This document shows positions 56,594 to 64,000 of a DNA stretch of 64,000 bases, piece after piece; positions within the stretch are counted from its first letter, which is position 1, and the number at the start of each line of letters is the position of its first letter. The translations under genes were made by a program, and so were the position numbers. Under the pieces are notes generated by a model. It worked only from the letters and a program-made list of their open reading frames with translations, searched no databases and had not been told where the DNA came from. Origin of the DNA: Nitrosospira sp. NpAV. Lineage in GTDB: Bacteria > Pseudomonadota > Gammaproteobacteria > Burkholderiales > Nitrosomonadaceae. The DNA lies in contig NZ_JXQM01000013.1 of assembly GCF_000832065.1 (NCBI RefSeq), forward strand, positions 62,001 to 126,000, read 5' to 3'.

Positions 56594-56682
56594 ATCCTCC
56601 CGCCTTTCCTGTCAGGTACTGTTACGACCCCACCGCCCTGCCTGCCGCCGGGCTTGTCGAGGTACGGCTTCATTCAACCACA

Positions 56683-57036
56683 TTACAACAATTTGGTCAC
56701 GTTCTCCGGTGGCCGGCATAACACGGCCTCATCGCCACGCACGACAATCGGCCGCTGAATCAGATCCGGATTCTCCACCATAATCTTTATTAATTCGTCA
56801 TCCGGCAACTGCCGCTCAGCCAGCTTCAGGCTACGCGCGAGCGGTTCGTCGCTACGCAGTACGTCGCGTACCGGCACACCCAGTTTATCGATCAGTTCGC
56901 GCAGTGCCGCGGCGGTTAGAGGGATCTCATAGTAATTGACGGCATCGAACTCTTGCCCGCTATCCTTGAGGAGTGTAAGCGTCGCCCGGCATTTACTGCA
57001 GGTGGGCTTGTGATAAATGGTAATCCTGCTACTCAT
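56683..57036 (-). CDS. Arsenate-reductase-family protein (ArsC/YfgD type)
   Basis: A 117-residue thioredoxin-fold protein with the family start ITIYHKPTCSKCRATLTLLKD, including the catalytic-type Cys in PTCSKC, then YEIPLTAAALRELI and the Arg loop IQRPIVVRGDEAVLCRPPENV. ArsC of E. coli uses a single Cys in H-x-P-x-C; here the first motif is HKPTCSKC. It could reduce arsenate with glutaredoxin, but many YfgD-like members have no shown arsenic role, and no ars genes are near. The start at 57036 has AGGAGG upstream. Confidence 0.9.
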   Translation of the reverse strand: MSSRITIYHKPTCSKCRATLTLLKDSGQEFDAVNYYEIPLTAAALRELIDKLGVPVRDVLRSDEPLARSLKLAERQLPDDELIKIMVENPDLIQRPIVVRGDEAVLCRPPENVTKLL

Positions 57037-57349
57037 GCAATTTCCTCCTGTCTCCATCCTGCAGCCCCGTCGCCCCCGATCCGCATCGCGAGCTCCGAAG
57101 GAAGGGCTGCCTGTAAGAACCCGCATCTCACTGAGTCAACGTTAAAACAGCCGGCTGATGAGTATGGCCGACCCTATATAACGCTACTTTAGCAAAACTT
57201 ACAAGTTCGTGACTAAAATACTCCACAAGAATCAAAAACCGGGCGATATGTTCTTTATATGGATATGCCACTATGGGGACGGGCAAAAAAAACGACGCCG
57301 TGGAATCTCGAACAGGGCGCCTTCTTGACCAGGGCAACTCTGCCCGCCT

Positions 57350-59086
57350 TCACCCATGCTCTGCTTTGATCCCTGTGGTATGGATTCCTTGTTTGCTGAA
57401 TTTTACTAGGACATGGCGAGTCATGCTGAGCGCAAGCTCATGCTCGCCCAGAAGTACCGTACCCCCGCTTTCTTTTCGCAGGAGGGCCGCCTCTTCTTCA
57501 TTATGTGTACGCACAATGATCTCGACCGGTGGATTGAGCATCCGTGCGGTTTCTATCATCCGGCGAGCACGGAGCGCATCGGGAACTGCGATCACCAGCA
57601 TTTTGGCCCGCGCGATATGCGCTTGTATAAGCACAGCCGGTTCAGCGGCATCGCCCGCCACGGCATGGATTCCATGCCTGCGTAACCCTTCGACCATCTC
57701 GCGATTCTGATCCGCCACAACGAGCGCCACCCCCTGTTCGATCAGCGCTTCGCCAATATGCCGGCCGACCCGACCATAACCCACCAGCACCACATGGTTG
57801 GTCACGTAGCTTGAGGCAACCGTCATCGGCAGCTCCGCCAGAGGATCGTCGGAACGCTCCAGAACGCGGGCAAGCTTGGAACGGGAGCGTATCCATTCCT
57901 GTGCCGGTTCGATTACCTGGAATACCAGGGGATTGAGCGTGATCGAGATAAAAGCCCCCGCGAGTATAAGACTCTGGGCCTCGATCGGCAGAAGTCCGAG
58001 GGAAACACCGAGCGCTGCAAGGATAAACGAGAATTCGCCAATCTGGGCAAGACTGGCCGACACGGTTAATGCCGTATTGAGCGGGTAGCGAAAAGCAAGT
58101 ACCAGCAGAAAGGCAGCCAGCGATTTGCCGATGATAATAATCGCAAGCGTGGCGACAACAAGCAGCGGCTGATCGATGAGGACGTTCGGGTCGAACAGCA
58201 TTCCGACGGAGACAAAAAACAGTACCGAAAAGGCATCCCGGAGCGGCAGGGAGTCCTGGGCGGCCCGATGACTCAAATCGGATTCTCTCATAACCATTCC
58301 GGCGAAAAAAGCGCCGAGCGCAAAGGAAACACCGAAGAGCATCGCCGAACCGTAGGCGATGCCGATCGCCACCGCAATCACGCTCAAAATGAATAGCTCG
58401 GTCGAGTTGGTGCTCGCGACATGCCAAAGCAGCCAGGGAAAAACCCGTTTTCCCACAATAAGCATGAGCGCGATGAAGATTGCCACCTTGCCGAAAGTGA
58501 GGAGGAGCGTTACCAGCAGGTCCGAGCTGGGGCCCGTCACCGGGCCGTCGGCAGAGGTACCCAGCCAACCAGCCAGCGGCGGCAAAAGAACAAGCACCAT
58601 AACCATTGCCAAATCCTCAACCACCAGCCAGCCCACAGCAATCGATCCATTGACGGATTTGAGCACGCCACGCTGTTCCAGCGCCCGTAGGAGTACGACC
58701 GTACTCGCCGTGGAAAGCGCCACACCAAACACAATCGCCGCACCCAAGTCCCAGCCCCAAGCGACCGCAACCGTCGCACCAAGAGCGGTTGCCACCACAA
58801 TCTGCACGATCGCACCAGGCAGTGCTATCCGCCGAACTGCCAGCAGGTCGTCCAGGGAGAAGTGCAGCCCCACGCCGAACATCAGCAGAATGACACCGAT
58901 TTCCGCCAGTTGGCCCGACAGCTCCATATCGGCCACAAAGCCTGGCGTATTGGAACCGAGGATTACCCCCGCAACCAGATAGCCCACCAGTACCGGCAAT
59001 TTCAGGCGATTGGCAATAAGCCCCATAAGTAAAGCAAGACCGAAACTGACGGCAATGGTGGTGATCAGAGTAACGCTATGGGGCAT
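57350..59086 (-). CDS. KefB/YbaL-type CPA2 antiporter with TrkA-N domain
   Basis: A 578-residue protein. The membrane domain (1-about 390, about 12 helices) starts LALLMGLIANRLKLPVLVGYLVAGVILGSN, with ALSTASTVVLLRALEQRGV and FFVSVGMLFDP in the conserved core. The C-terminal NAD-binding TrkA-N domain reads HVVLVGYGRVGRHIGEALIEQGVALVVAD (about 420-450) and DALRARRMIETARMLNP. It would exchange K+ or Na+ for H+ under nucleotide control. A second, shorter CPA2 protein lies at 18799. No gene for an ancillary KefF/KefG subunit is near. Confidence 0.92.
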   Translation of the reverse strand: MPHSVTLITTIAVSFGLALLMGLIANRLKLPVLVGYLVAGVILGSNTPGFVADMELSGQLAEIGVILLMFGVGLHFSLDDLLAVRRIALPGAIVQIVVATALGATVAVAWGWDLGAAIVFGVALSTASTVVLLRALEQRGVLKSVNGSIAVGWLVVEDLAMVMVLVLLPPLAGWLGTSADGPVTGPSSDLLVTLLLTFGKVAIFIALMLIVGKRVFPWLLWHVASTNSTELFILSVIAVAIGIAYGSAMLFGVSFALGAFFAGMVMRESDLSHRAAQDSLPLRDAFSVLFFVSVGMLFDPNVLIDQPLLVVATLAIIIIGKSLAAFLLVLAFRYPLNTALTVSASLAQIGEFSFILAALGVSLGLLPIEAQSLILAGAFISITLNPLVFQVIEPAQEWIRSRSKLARVLERSDDPLAELPMTVASSYVTNHVVLVGYGRVGRHIGEALIEQGVALVVADQNREMVEGLRRHGIHAVAGDAAEPAVLIQAHIARAKMLVIAVPDALRARRMIETARMLNPPVEIIVRTHNEEEAALLRKESGGTVLLGEHELALSMTRHVLVKFSKQGIHTTGIKAEHG

Positions 59087-59337
59087 TTATCGTGCCGTTT
59101 AGACAGGGTTAATCACCGCACCGATGATTTGGGCATGGATCGCGGCGCGGAACTCCAGGATGGCATGAGAACGCAAATTTGGTTCGGGTTCCGCGTCCGC
59201 CAAGATGAAAAATAGAATATTGAATGAATATAATTAGTGACGAAAGAAACCTTTGTAGATCATAGTGCCAAATTTAAAATATGAACATCGACCACCAAAT
59301 TTGACTGGCATAGGGGGCGGATACTTCTCCCCGGCAC

Positions 59338-60240
59338 TCAGCCTCTATGCCGAGATGCGCGGAAACGCCAGCCAAGCAATCCCAAACCGGCCAGCATCAT
59401 GGCCCAGGTTTCCGCTTCGGGCACGGACGAAACTTGCCAGCCGATGTCTTTCATAGCGGCATTATCAAGCTCTGTAAAATATTTGCGTTGCCCGGAGGCG
59501 ATAGAGGGATCCATCGCAGCCTCCTGGCCAAGATAGCTAAGTCCGTTTGCCCAGTGACTATCACCCGCCAGGGGCGGATTGTAACCCAGCAGGGCGTTAA
59601 CGGCGGGACCCGTAAATGAGCCGTTGGAGATCAGTCTGTCAAAGGAATCGGCCCCGCCAAAACCGAGCACATGCGCCAGCTCATGTACGGCTACTGAATA
59701 AAGATCGACGCCGGAAAAAGATTCGTTTGTAGTGGTATCAGAATCAAAATACCAATTGGAGGTACTGTTAAAGGAGATCGCTCCACCCCATGGCCCAAAA
59801 TCGGTCTCGCTGGGTGTGAGGGCTCCGGATTGACCTCTGCTGGATGCATTATTGACGAAATCAGTGGAACCTTTGCTGGAGAATCCCCCCGGACCGCCCA
59901 CCGCTAATGTGTCACCCAAATTATGGGCACCGGCAAACACCACGATCTGATTCGCGGCGATACTGTAATTGGAAATGCTAACCTCATTATCGTTATCCGG
60001 CTGAAAGAACCTGACATCAAAACTATTCGATCCCGATGACGTAATCGCGGTCAGATCATCCTGAAAACGGCTCTCGAATGTTGAAGCGGCCGCATTCAAT
60101 AAATTCTGACGCGAACTGTTAGCGCCGGTAAAAAAACCTGAACTGTCGTAACGATAATCAAAATGAATATCGATATTAGCTGAAACAGACTGATTCGTAG
60201 CGAGCAATATGCCGAGGAATACTGGGTATGCTAATTTCAT
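59338..60240 (-). CDS. PEP-CTERM protein with HExxH metalloprotease-like domain
   Basis: A 300-residue exported protein. Signal peptide 1-21. A zinc-protease-like motif VAVHELAHVLGFGG (His186, His190) lies in the middle. The usual third ligand of metzincins (position of HExxHxxGxxH/D) is Gly196 here, though Asp198 is close by. The C-terminus (about 273-300) is a PEP-CTERM tag: VPEAETWAMMLAGLGLLGW followed by Arg-rich RFRASRHRG. It is thus a probable exosortase substrate. Its ATG overlaps the alanine-dehydrogenase stop as ATGA, an unusual coupling. Confidence 0.85.
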   Translation of the reverse strand: MKLAYPVFLGILLATNQSVSANIDIHFDYRYDSSGFFTGANSSRQNLLNAAASTFESRFQDDLTAITSSGSNSFDVRFFQPDNDNEVSISNYSIAANQIVVFAGAHNLGDTLAVGGPGGFSSKGSTDFVNNASSRGQSGALTPSETDFGPWGGAISFNSTSNWYFDSDTTTNESFSGVDLYSVAVHELAHVLGFGGADSFDRLISNGSFTGPAVNALLGYNPPLAGDSHWANGLSYLGQEAAMDPSIASGQRKYFTELDNAAMKDIGWQVSSVPEAETWAMMLAGLGLLGWRFRASRHRG

Positions 60241-61385
60241 GTTGCTTGGCTCCTGGTAGTTGAACCGCTCAAGGTATGCTCCAATGCTTGCAATGGATCA
60301 AGATAGCTCAGGCCAAATTCCTTTGCGACCGCAGGATAGGTGACCGACCCCCGGTACGTATTAAGACCGTATTGTAACGCCAGATTTTTTCGTATGGCAT
60401 CCAATCCTTCATCCGCCAGACGCAATGCATAAAAAGCCGTTTGAGCATTCAGGGCGAAGGTGCTGGTGCGCGGGACCGCGCTGGGCATGTTGGCGACACA
60501 ATAATGCACCACGCCGTCGAGTTCGTAGGTTGGATTGCTATGAGTGGTAGGCCGGGTGGTTTCGACGCACCCTCCTTGATCAACCGCCACATCCACGATT
60601 ACGGAACCTTTTCGCATATTCGGCAACATTCCGGCTGTCACCAGCCAAGGCGCCCGTCCACCGGGAATCAGAACGGCACCGATCACCAGATCGGCATTGT
60701 AGACCATCTCTTCAATATTATACTCATCACTGATGCGCGTTTGCAGTTGCCCTTGATAAATGTCATCCAGGTACTTCAGGCGATCATGATTGATATCGAG
60801 CACGGTGACCTGGGCGCCGGACCCGATAGCGGCGCGAGCGGCATTGGTACCGACGATACCCGCTCCCAGGATTGCAACGTTAGCCGGCGCCACACCCGGT
60901 ACGCCGCCCATCAATATGCCCCGGCCACCATATGTCTTTTGCAGATATGTCGCTCCAATTTGAGCGGCCATACGTCCCGCGACTTCACTCATGGGCGTTA
61001 ACAGCGGCAGTTGACCTCCTTCCGTCTGAACCGTTTCGTAGGCGATGCCTGTCACACCATGTTCCAGCAGCGCGATGGTCAAAGGCTTATCCGAGGCCAG
61101 GTGAAGATAGGTAAACAAAATCATGTCTCGATGCAGATAGGGATATTCCGCCGCGGTGGGCTCCTTGACCTTTATCACCATTTCCGCTCCCCAGGCGTCT
61201 TCGGCGCGGGAAACGATCATGGCCCCGGCGGACTGGTATTCCGCATCTGAAATGAAACTCCCCTCCCCCGCTCCGCTCTGTACCACCACCCGGTGTCCAT
61301 GCCGCGTCAAGGTTTTGACTGTACTCGGTGTCAGTCCAACCCGGTTTTCGTGATCCTTGGTTTCCTTGGGCAATCCGATCAGCAT
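60237..61385 (-). CDS. ald: Alanine dehydrogenase
   Basis: A 382-residue NAD-dependent enzyme that interconverts L-alanine with pyruvate and ammonia. It starts MLIGLPKETKDHENRVGLTP, has the catalytic region KVKEPTAAEYPYL, LTYLHLA-like FTYLHLASDKPL, GGRGILMGGVPGV and the Rossmann motif ILGAGIVGTNAARAAIGSG. The family uses His and Lys near the start and VDQGG-like DVAVDQGG. In an ammonia oxidiser it could serve ammonia assimilation. The pnt genes upstream use related dinucleotide-binding folds; the distance is about 465 bases. Confidence 0.95.
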   Translation of the reverse strand: MLIGLPKETKDHENRVGLTPSTVKTLTRHGHRVVVQSGAGEGSFISDAEYQSAGAMIVSRAEDAWGAEMVIKVKEPTAAEYPYLHRDMILFTYLHLASDKPLTIALLEHGVTGIAYETVQTEGGQLPLLTPMSEVAGRMAAQIGATYLQKTYGGRGILMGGVPGVAPANVAILGAGIVGTNAARAAIGSGAQVTVLDINHDRLKYLDDIYQGQLQTRISDEYNIEEMVYNADLVIGAVLIPGGRAPWLVTAGMLPNMRKGSVIVDVAVDQGGCVETTRPTTHSNPTYELDGVVHYCVANMPSAVPRTSTFALNAQTAFYALRLADEGLDAIRKNLALQYGLNTYRGSVTYPAVAKEFGLSYLDPLQALEHTLSGSTTRSQAT

Positions 61386-61850
61386 GCTTTTGTTCCTGAC
61401 TGAATAAAATTGAACTTATTCTTCCGCAAAGATGAATTCGATACAAAGAATTTTACAGATAATCTTGTCTCGCCAGATAATTCTATACGGCAATAAAAAC
61501 ACTTTACCGGCGGGCATCAAGGAACTCTCGATAGATCCATTCTTTCTTATTAAGTATACAACCCGATCCCAGGGTCGCTGTAAAAAATAACCCTGAATCC
61601 GGTAGTGCGGCAAGGTGAAGTGAGCAGTTTCTGGAGGCAGGACAGGCTCAACGACGCGGAATGGTCATTCCATTCCGGCATGAGAACAAACTTAAGCGGG
61701 AGTGGCCGCTCGCCGCGACGCGCGGAATGCATTCTCACGAATCGAGCGAGCAGTCAGGTGAGGATAGGTTGATCAGTCCTTCACAAAGGCGATGTGGCCA
61801 AGGCTGCGACTCCCAATGAACACGTATTGAGGTGAAGCGTTTATATATGG
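61386..61850. other. pntB-ald intergenic region
   Basis: About 465 bases containing the half repeat at 61589-61680 and otherwise no supported gene. The stretch 61386-61588 is AT-rich and may hold the ald promoter. Short minus-strand frames inside the repeat have the arbitrary look of the frames in other copies. Confidence 0.35.
61589..61680. repeat. Half copy of the MITE-like repeat
   Basis: The left arm is recognisable: CCCTGAATCCGGTAGTGCGG, then AAGGTGAAGTGAGCAGTTTCT and CTCAACGACGCGGAATGG, matching the left arms of the other copies. It stops being alignable after the centre (ATGGTCATTCC), and no right end of the CCGGATTTAGG type is found in the next 170 bases. So it is truncated or strongly diverged. 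It lies in the pntB-ald gap. Confidence 0.55.
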
Positions 61851-63233
61851 CTACAGCGCCTTGACCATGTCTTCAACAACCTTCTTGGCATCGCCGAACA
61901 CCATCATGGTTTTGTCCATGTAGAACAGATCATTGTCGAGACCGGCATAACCGGCCGCCATACTGCGCTTGACCACCATCACGGTACGCGCCTTGTGAGC
62001 ATCCAGAATGGGCATGCCGTATATCGGGCTCCCGGGAACATTCGCCGCAGGATTCACCACATCGTTCGCACCCAGTACCAGTACCACATCGGTGTTGGAA
62101 AAATCGCTGTTGATCTCATCCATCTCCAGCACTTGCTCATAGGGTATTTCCGCTTCCGCCAATAATACGTTCATGTGCCCTGGCATGCGTCCCGCCACCG
62201 GATGTATCGCAAAACGCACGTTGACACCTTTCTCGTGCAGTTTCTCGGCCAGTTCCTTGACCGAATGCTGCGCCCGCGCCACTGCCAGACCATAACCGGG
62301 CACGATGATAACGCTGTCGGCGTTACCCATCAAGAATGCGGCATCGTCGGCACTACCGCTGCGATGGGTTTTCTGTGTCCCATCGCCCGCTGCGGCCACC
62401 GCCCCACCCTCGCTGCCAAAGCCACCCAGTATGACGGAAAGAAATGGCCGGTTCATGGCCTTGCACATGATGTAAGACAGAATTGCCCCGGAACTTCCCA
62501 CCAGCGATCCGGCAATAATAAGCATGGGATTGCCGAGCGAGAACCCGATTCCCGCCGCAGCCCAGCCGGAATACGAGTTAAGCATGGAAATCACCACGGG
62601 CATATCCGCACCTCCGATGGGGACGATAATGAGAAAACCGAGTACAAAGGCGATCGCGGTCATGGTGGCAAAGGCTGTCCAGTTGGTAGTCTCGCTAAAG
62701 AAAAACCACAAGCCAAAACCTACCATCACGATTGCCAGAATAAGGTTGACCATATGCTGGCCGCCAAAGGTAATGGGTGCGCCGCTCATGCGGCCGGACA
62801 GCTTCAGGAACGCGATAACCGAGCCCGACCAGGTCATGGCACCGATAAAGGTGCCAAGAAAAAGCTCCAGTTTACTGCCCATGGGCAATATCGCGGGCAG
62901 GCCGAATGAGGCTGGATTATTGACTGCGGCGATAGCGATAAACACTGCCGCCAAACCTACCAGCGAATGCATGAAGGCAACCAGTTCCGGCATTGCCGTC
63001 ATCTGGACGCGTCGTGCGACAGCCGCGCCGATGGTACCTCCCAGCGCGATACATGCAAGTATCAGCGCCCAGTTCTTGGTAATCGTAAGCGTGGTGATAA
63101 CAGCAATCGCCATCCCCACCATGCCGAACAGATTACCGCGACGGGCGGTTAGCGGCGAGCTCAGGCCTTTTAGCGCCAGAATAAAAAAAACCGATGCGAT
63201 CAGATACGCGAATGCGACCGAATTTGCGGACAT
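61851..63233 (-). CDS. pntB: NAD(P) transhydrogenase beta subunit
   Basis: A 460-residue subunit with about nine membrane helices in the first 275 residues (for example TLTITKNWALILACIALGGTIGAAV and MPVVISMLNSYSGWAAAGIGFSLG). The C-terminal NADP(H)-binding domain III contains VIIVPGYGLAVARAQHSVKELA and VLVLGANDVVNPAA. The enzyme moves hydride from NADH to NADP+ using the proton gradient. It follows pntAB by three bases. Confidence 0.97.
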   Translation of the reverse strand: MSANSVAFAYLIASVFFILALKGLSSPLTARRGNLFGMVGMAIAVITTLTITKNWALILACIALGGTIGAAVARRVQMTAMPELVAFMHSLVGLAAVFIAIAAVNNPASFGLPAILPMGSKLELFLGTFIGAMTWSGSVIAFLKLSGRMSGAPITFGGQHMVNLILAIVMVGFGLWFFFSETTNWTAFATMTAIAFVLGFLIIVPIGGADMPVVISMLNSYSGWAAAGIGFSLGNPMLIIAGSLVGSSGAILSYIMCKAMNRPFLSVILGGFGSEGGAVAAAGDGTQKTHRSGSADDAAFLMGNADSVIIVPGYGLAVARAQHSVKELAEKLHEKGVNVRFAIHPVAGRMPGHMNVLLAEAEIPYEQVLEMDEINSDFSNTDVVLVLGANDVVNPAANVPGSPIYGMPILDAHKARTVMVVKRSMAAGYAGLDNDLFYMDKTMMVFGDAKKVVEDMVKAL

Positions 63234-63236
63234 TTA

Positions 63237-63542
63237 CTAGCTTCCTTTTTTATCTTTTTTTCTGAACATTTCCAGCATCCGCTGGGTAACAAGAAATCCA
63301 CCGAATACATTGATCGCGGCCAGTGTCACCGCTACGGCTCCCAGCCATACGCCCCAGTCTGTTTCCGCCGGACCGGCAGCGAGCATTGCGCCGACCAGGA
63401 TAATGCCGGAAATCGCATTGGTCACTGACATCAGCGGCGTGTGCAACGCCGGGGTCACGTTCCATACCACGTGGTAGCCTACAAACACCGCGAGTACAAA
63501 CACGGTCAGGTTAATGATGGTTGGGTCAACTTCGCCGATCAT
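63237..63542 (-). CDS. pntAB: NAD(P) transhydrogenase alpha-2 subunit
   Basis: A 101-residue membrane subunit with three helices (about 8-30, 38-58, 63-85). It corresponds to the C-terminal membrane part of the alpha chain (PntA) of E. coli and to the separate PntAB of Rhodospirillum. Typical residues are [34 protein letters not shown] and [16 protein letters not shown]. It sits between the NAD(H)-binding pntAA and pntB, 102 bases after the former. Confidence 0.95.
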   Translation of the reverse strand: MIGEVDPTIINLTVFVLAVFVGYHVVWNVTPALHTPLMSVTNAISGIILVGAMLAAGPAETDWGVWLGAVAVTLAAINVFGGFLVTQRMLEMFRKKDKKGS

Positions 63543-63644
63543 GATTGCTCCTTCAATCCGTTAAATATTCCGAGTGTTGAGTGATGGCAGGGGAAGGCGA
63601 AATATGCAGAACCGGATGGCCCCTCACTTTCCGCCGGCAGCTTT

Positions 63645-64000
63645 TCAAGTTTTACCGGTTACTTCCCCATCCGCACAGACCAGTGTCCCGGAAATGATTT
63701 CATCCTCGCGGTTCACCTTGAATTCCCCGCTCTTCGCATCCAGCATCAGATTAAGAAAATTCATCAGATTACGTGCATACAGCGCACTGGAATCCGTCGC
63801 CACCAGACCGGGCAGGTTGGCGATACCGACGAGATGCACGCCGTGCTTAACTACGATTTTGTCCAGTTCCGACAAGGGGCAGTTACCGCCCGCTTCCACC
63901 GCCATATCGACGATCACCGAGCCGGGTTTCATAGCGCTGACGGTTTCCTCCTTGATCAAAACGGGAGCCGGACGCCCGGGAATCAATGCCGTGGTGATAA
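63645..64000 (-). CDS. pntAA: NAD(P) transhydrogenase alpha-1 subunit, partial
   Basis: The C-terminal 118 residues of the NAD(H)-binding subunit; the start is outside the window. The frame runs to the right edge through ITTALIPGRPAPVLI, followed by MKPGSVIVDMAVEAGGNCP and LVGIANLPGLVATDSSALYARNL, as in the alanine-dehydrogenase-like domain I. The alpha chain ends at 63645 rather than being fused to the membrane segment, so this organism has the three-gene pntAA-pntAB-pntB form. Confidence 0.93.
   Translation of the reverse strand, partial: ITTALIPGRPAPVLIKEETVSAMKPGSVIVDMAVEAGGNCPLSELDKIVVKHGVHLVGIANLPGLVATDSSALYARNLMNFLNLMLDAKSGEFKVNREDEIISGTLVCADGEVTGKT

Noticed and set aside
1-64000. tRNA, rRNA, CRISPR arrays, prophage or IS transposase genes
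   Set aside because: Looked for in the intergenic stretches and not seen; no cloverleaf, regular spacer-repeat pattern or transposase motif was recognised by eye.

Overview
The window looks like chromosomal DNA of a betaproteobacterium, most probably an ammonia oxidiser of the Nitrosospira/Nitrosomonas group. The pointers are an SmbP-like acidic/His-rich small exported protein, a PEP-CTERM protein, a split-alpha (PntAA/PntAB/PntB) transhydrogenase, the aminotransferase-hom-thrC and dapA-bamC orders, and moderate GC with AT-richer patches. The taxonomic call is inference. I found no rRNA, tRNA, CRISPR array, transposase or phage gene.

Layout. 0-5.2 kb: an O-methyltransferase, an SmbP-like protein and a two-gene NHEJ operon (ku-ligD). 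5.2-11 kb: a small membrane protein and a surface-glycan cluster (FkbM methyltransferase, RgpF-like protein, GT2, capsule-type transferase), interrupted by repeats. 11-18.4 kb: housekeeping genes (bamC, dapA, clpB with a sigma-32-type promoter, a membrane-anchored GltB-like protein, nadC). 18.4-21.9 kb: a candidate structured RNA leader and a tiny coupled ORF precede an operon of CPA2 antiporter, YbdK-type ligase and PuuD-type hydrolase. 22-26.9 kb: threonine/alanine amino-acid genes. 26.9-36.8 kb: signalling genes, namely a periplasmic UrtA-like sensor with a hybrid kinase and an EAL response regulator, a histone-deacetylase-like enzyme and a LapD-like c-di-GMP receptor. 37-41.6 kb: a 715-residue membrane protein with EF-hand-like loops, class I aldolase and a PLD-family lipoprotein. 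42-50.3 kb: a stress-type cluster (PEBP, CBS, zinc-ribbon protein, Hsp20, Kazal-domain protein, erythromycin-esterase-like protein, phosphoribosyltransferase, dienelactone-hydrolase-like protein). 50.5-56 kb: a LodA-like quinoprotein oxidase without a LodB neighbour, then a GlrK/QseG/GlrR-type sigma-54 signalling operon. 56-64 kb: a Cys-rich exported protein, ArsC-like reductase, KefB-type antiporter, a PEP-CTERM metalloprotease-like protein overlapping alanine dehydrogenase, and the pntAB genes running off the right edge.

The feature I would follow first is a family of MITE-like repeats with terminal inverted repeats of the type CCTAAATCCGG...CCGGATTTAGG. At least four copies and one half copy are present (about 5251, 7100, 53463, 55954 and 61589). 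Most lie just 5' of minus-strand genes. One fills the whole qseG-glrR gap and supplies the apparent Shine-Dalgarno sequence of glrR. The second is the 18475-18571 leader, which can fold as a three-way junction with a 7-bp pseudoknot ahead of an ion antiporter operon.
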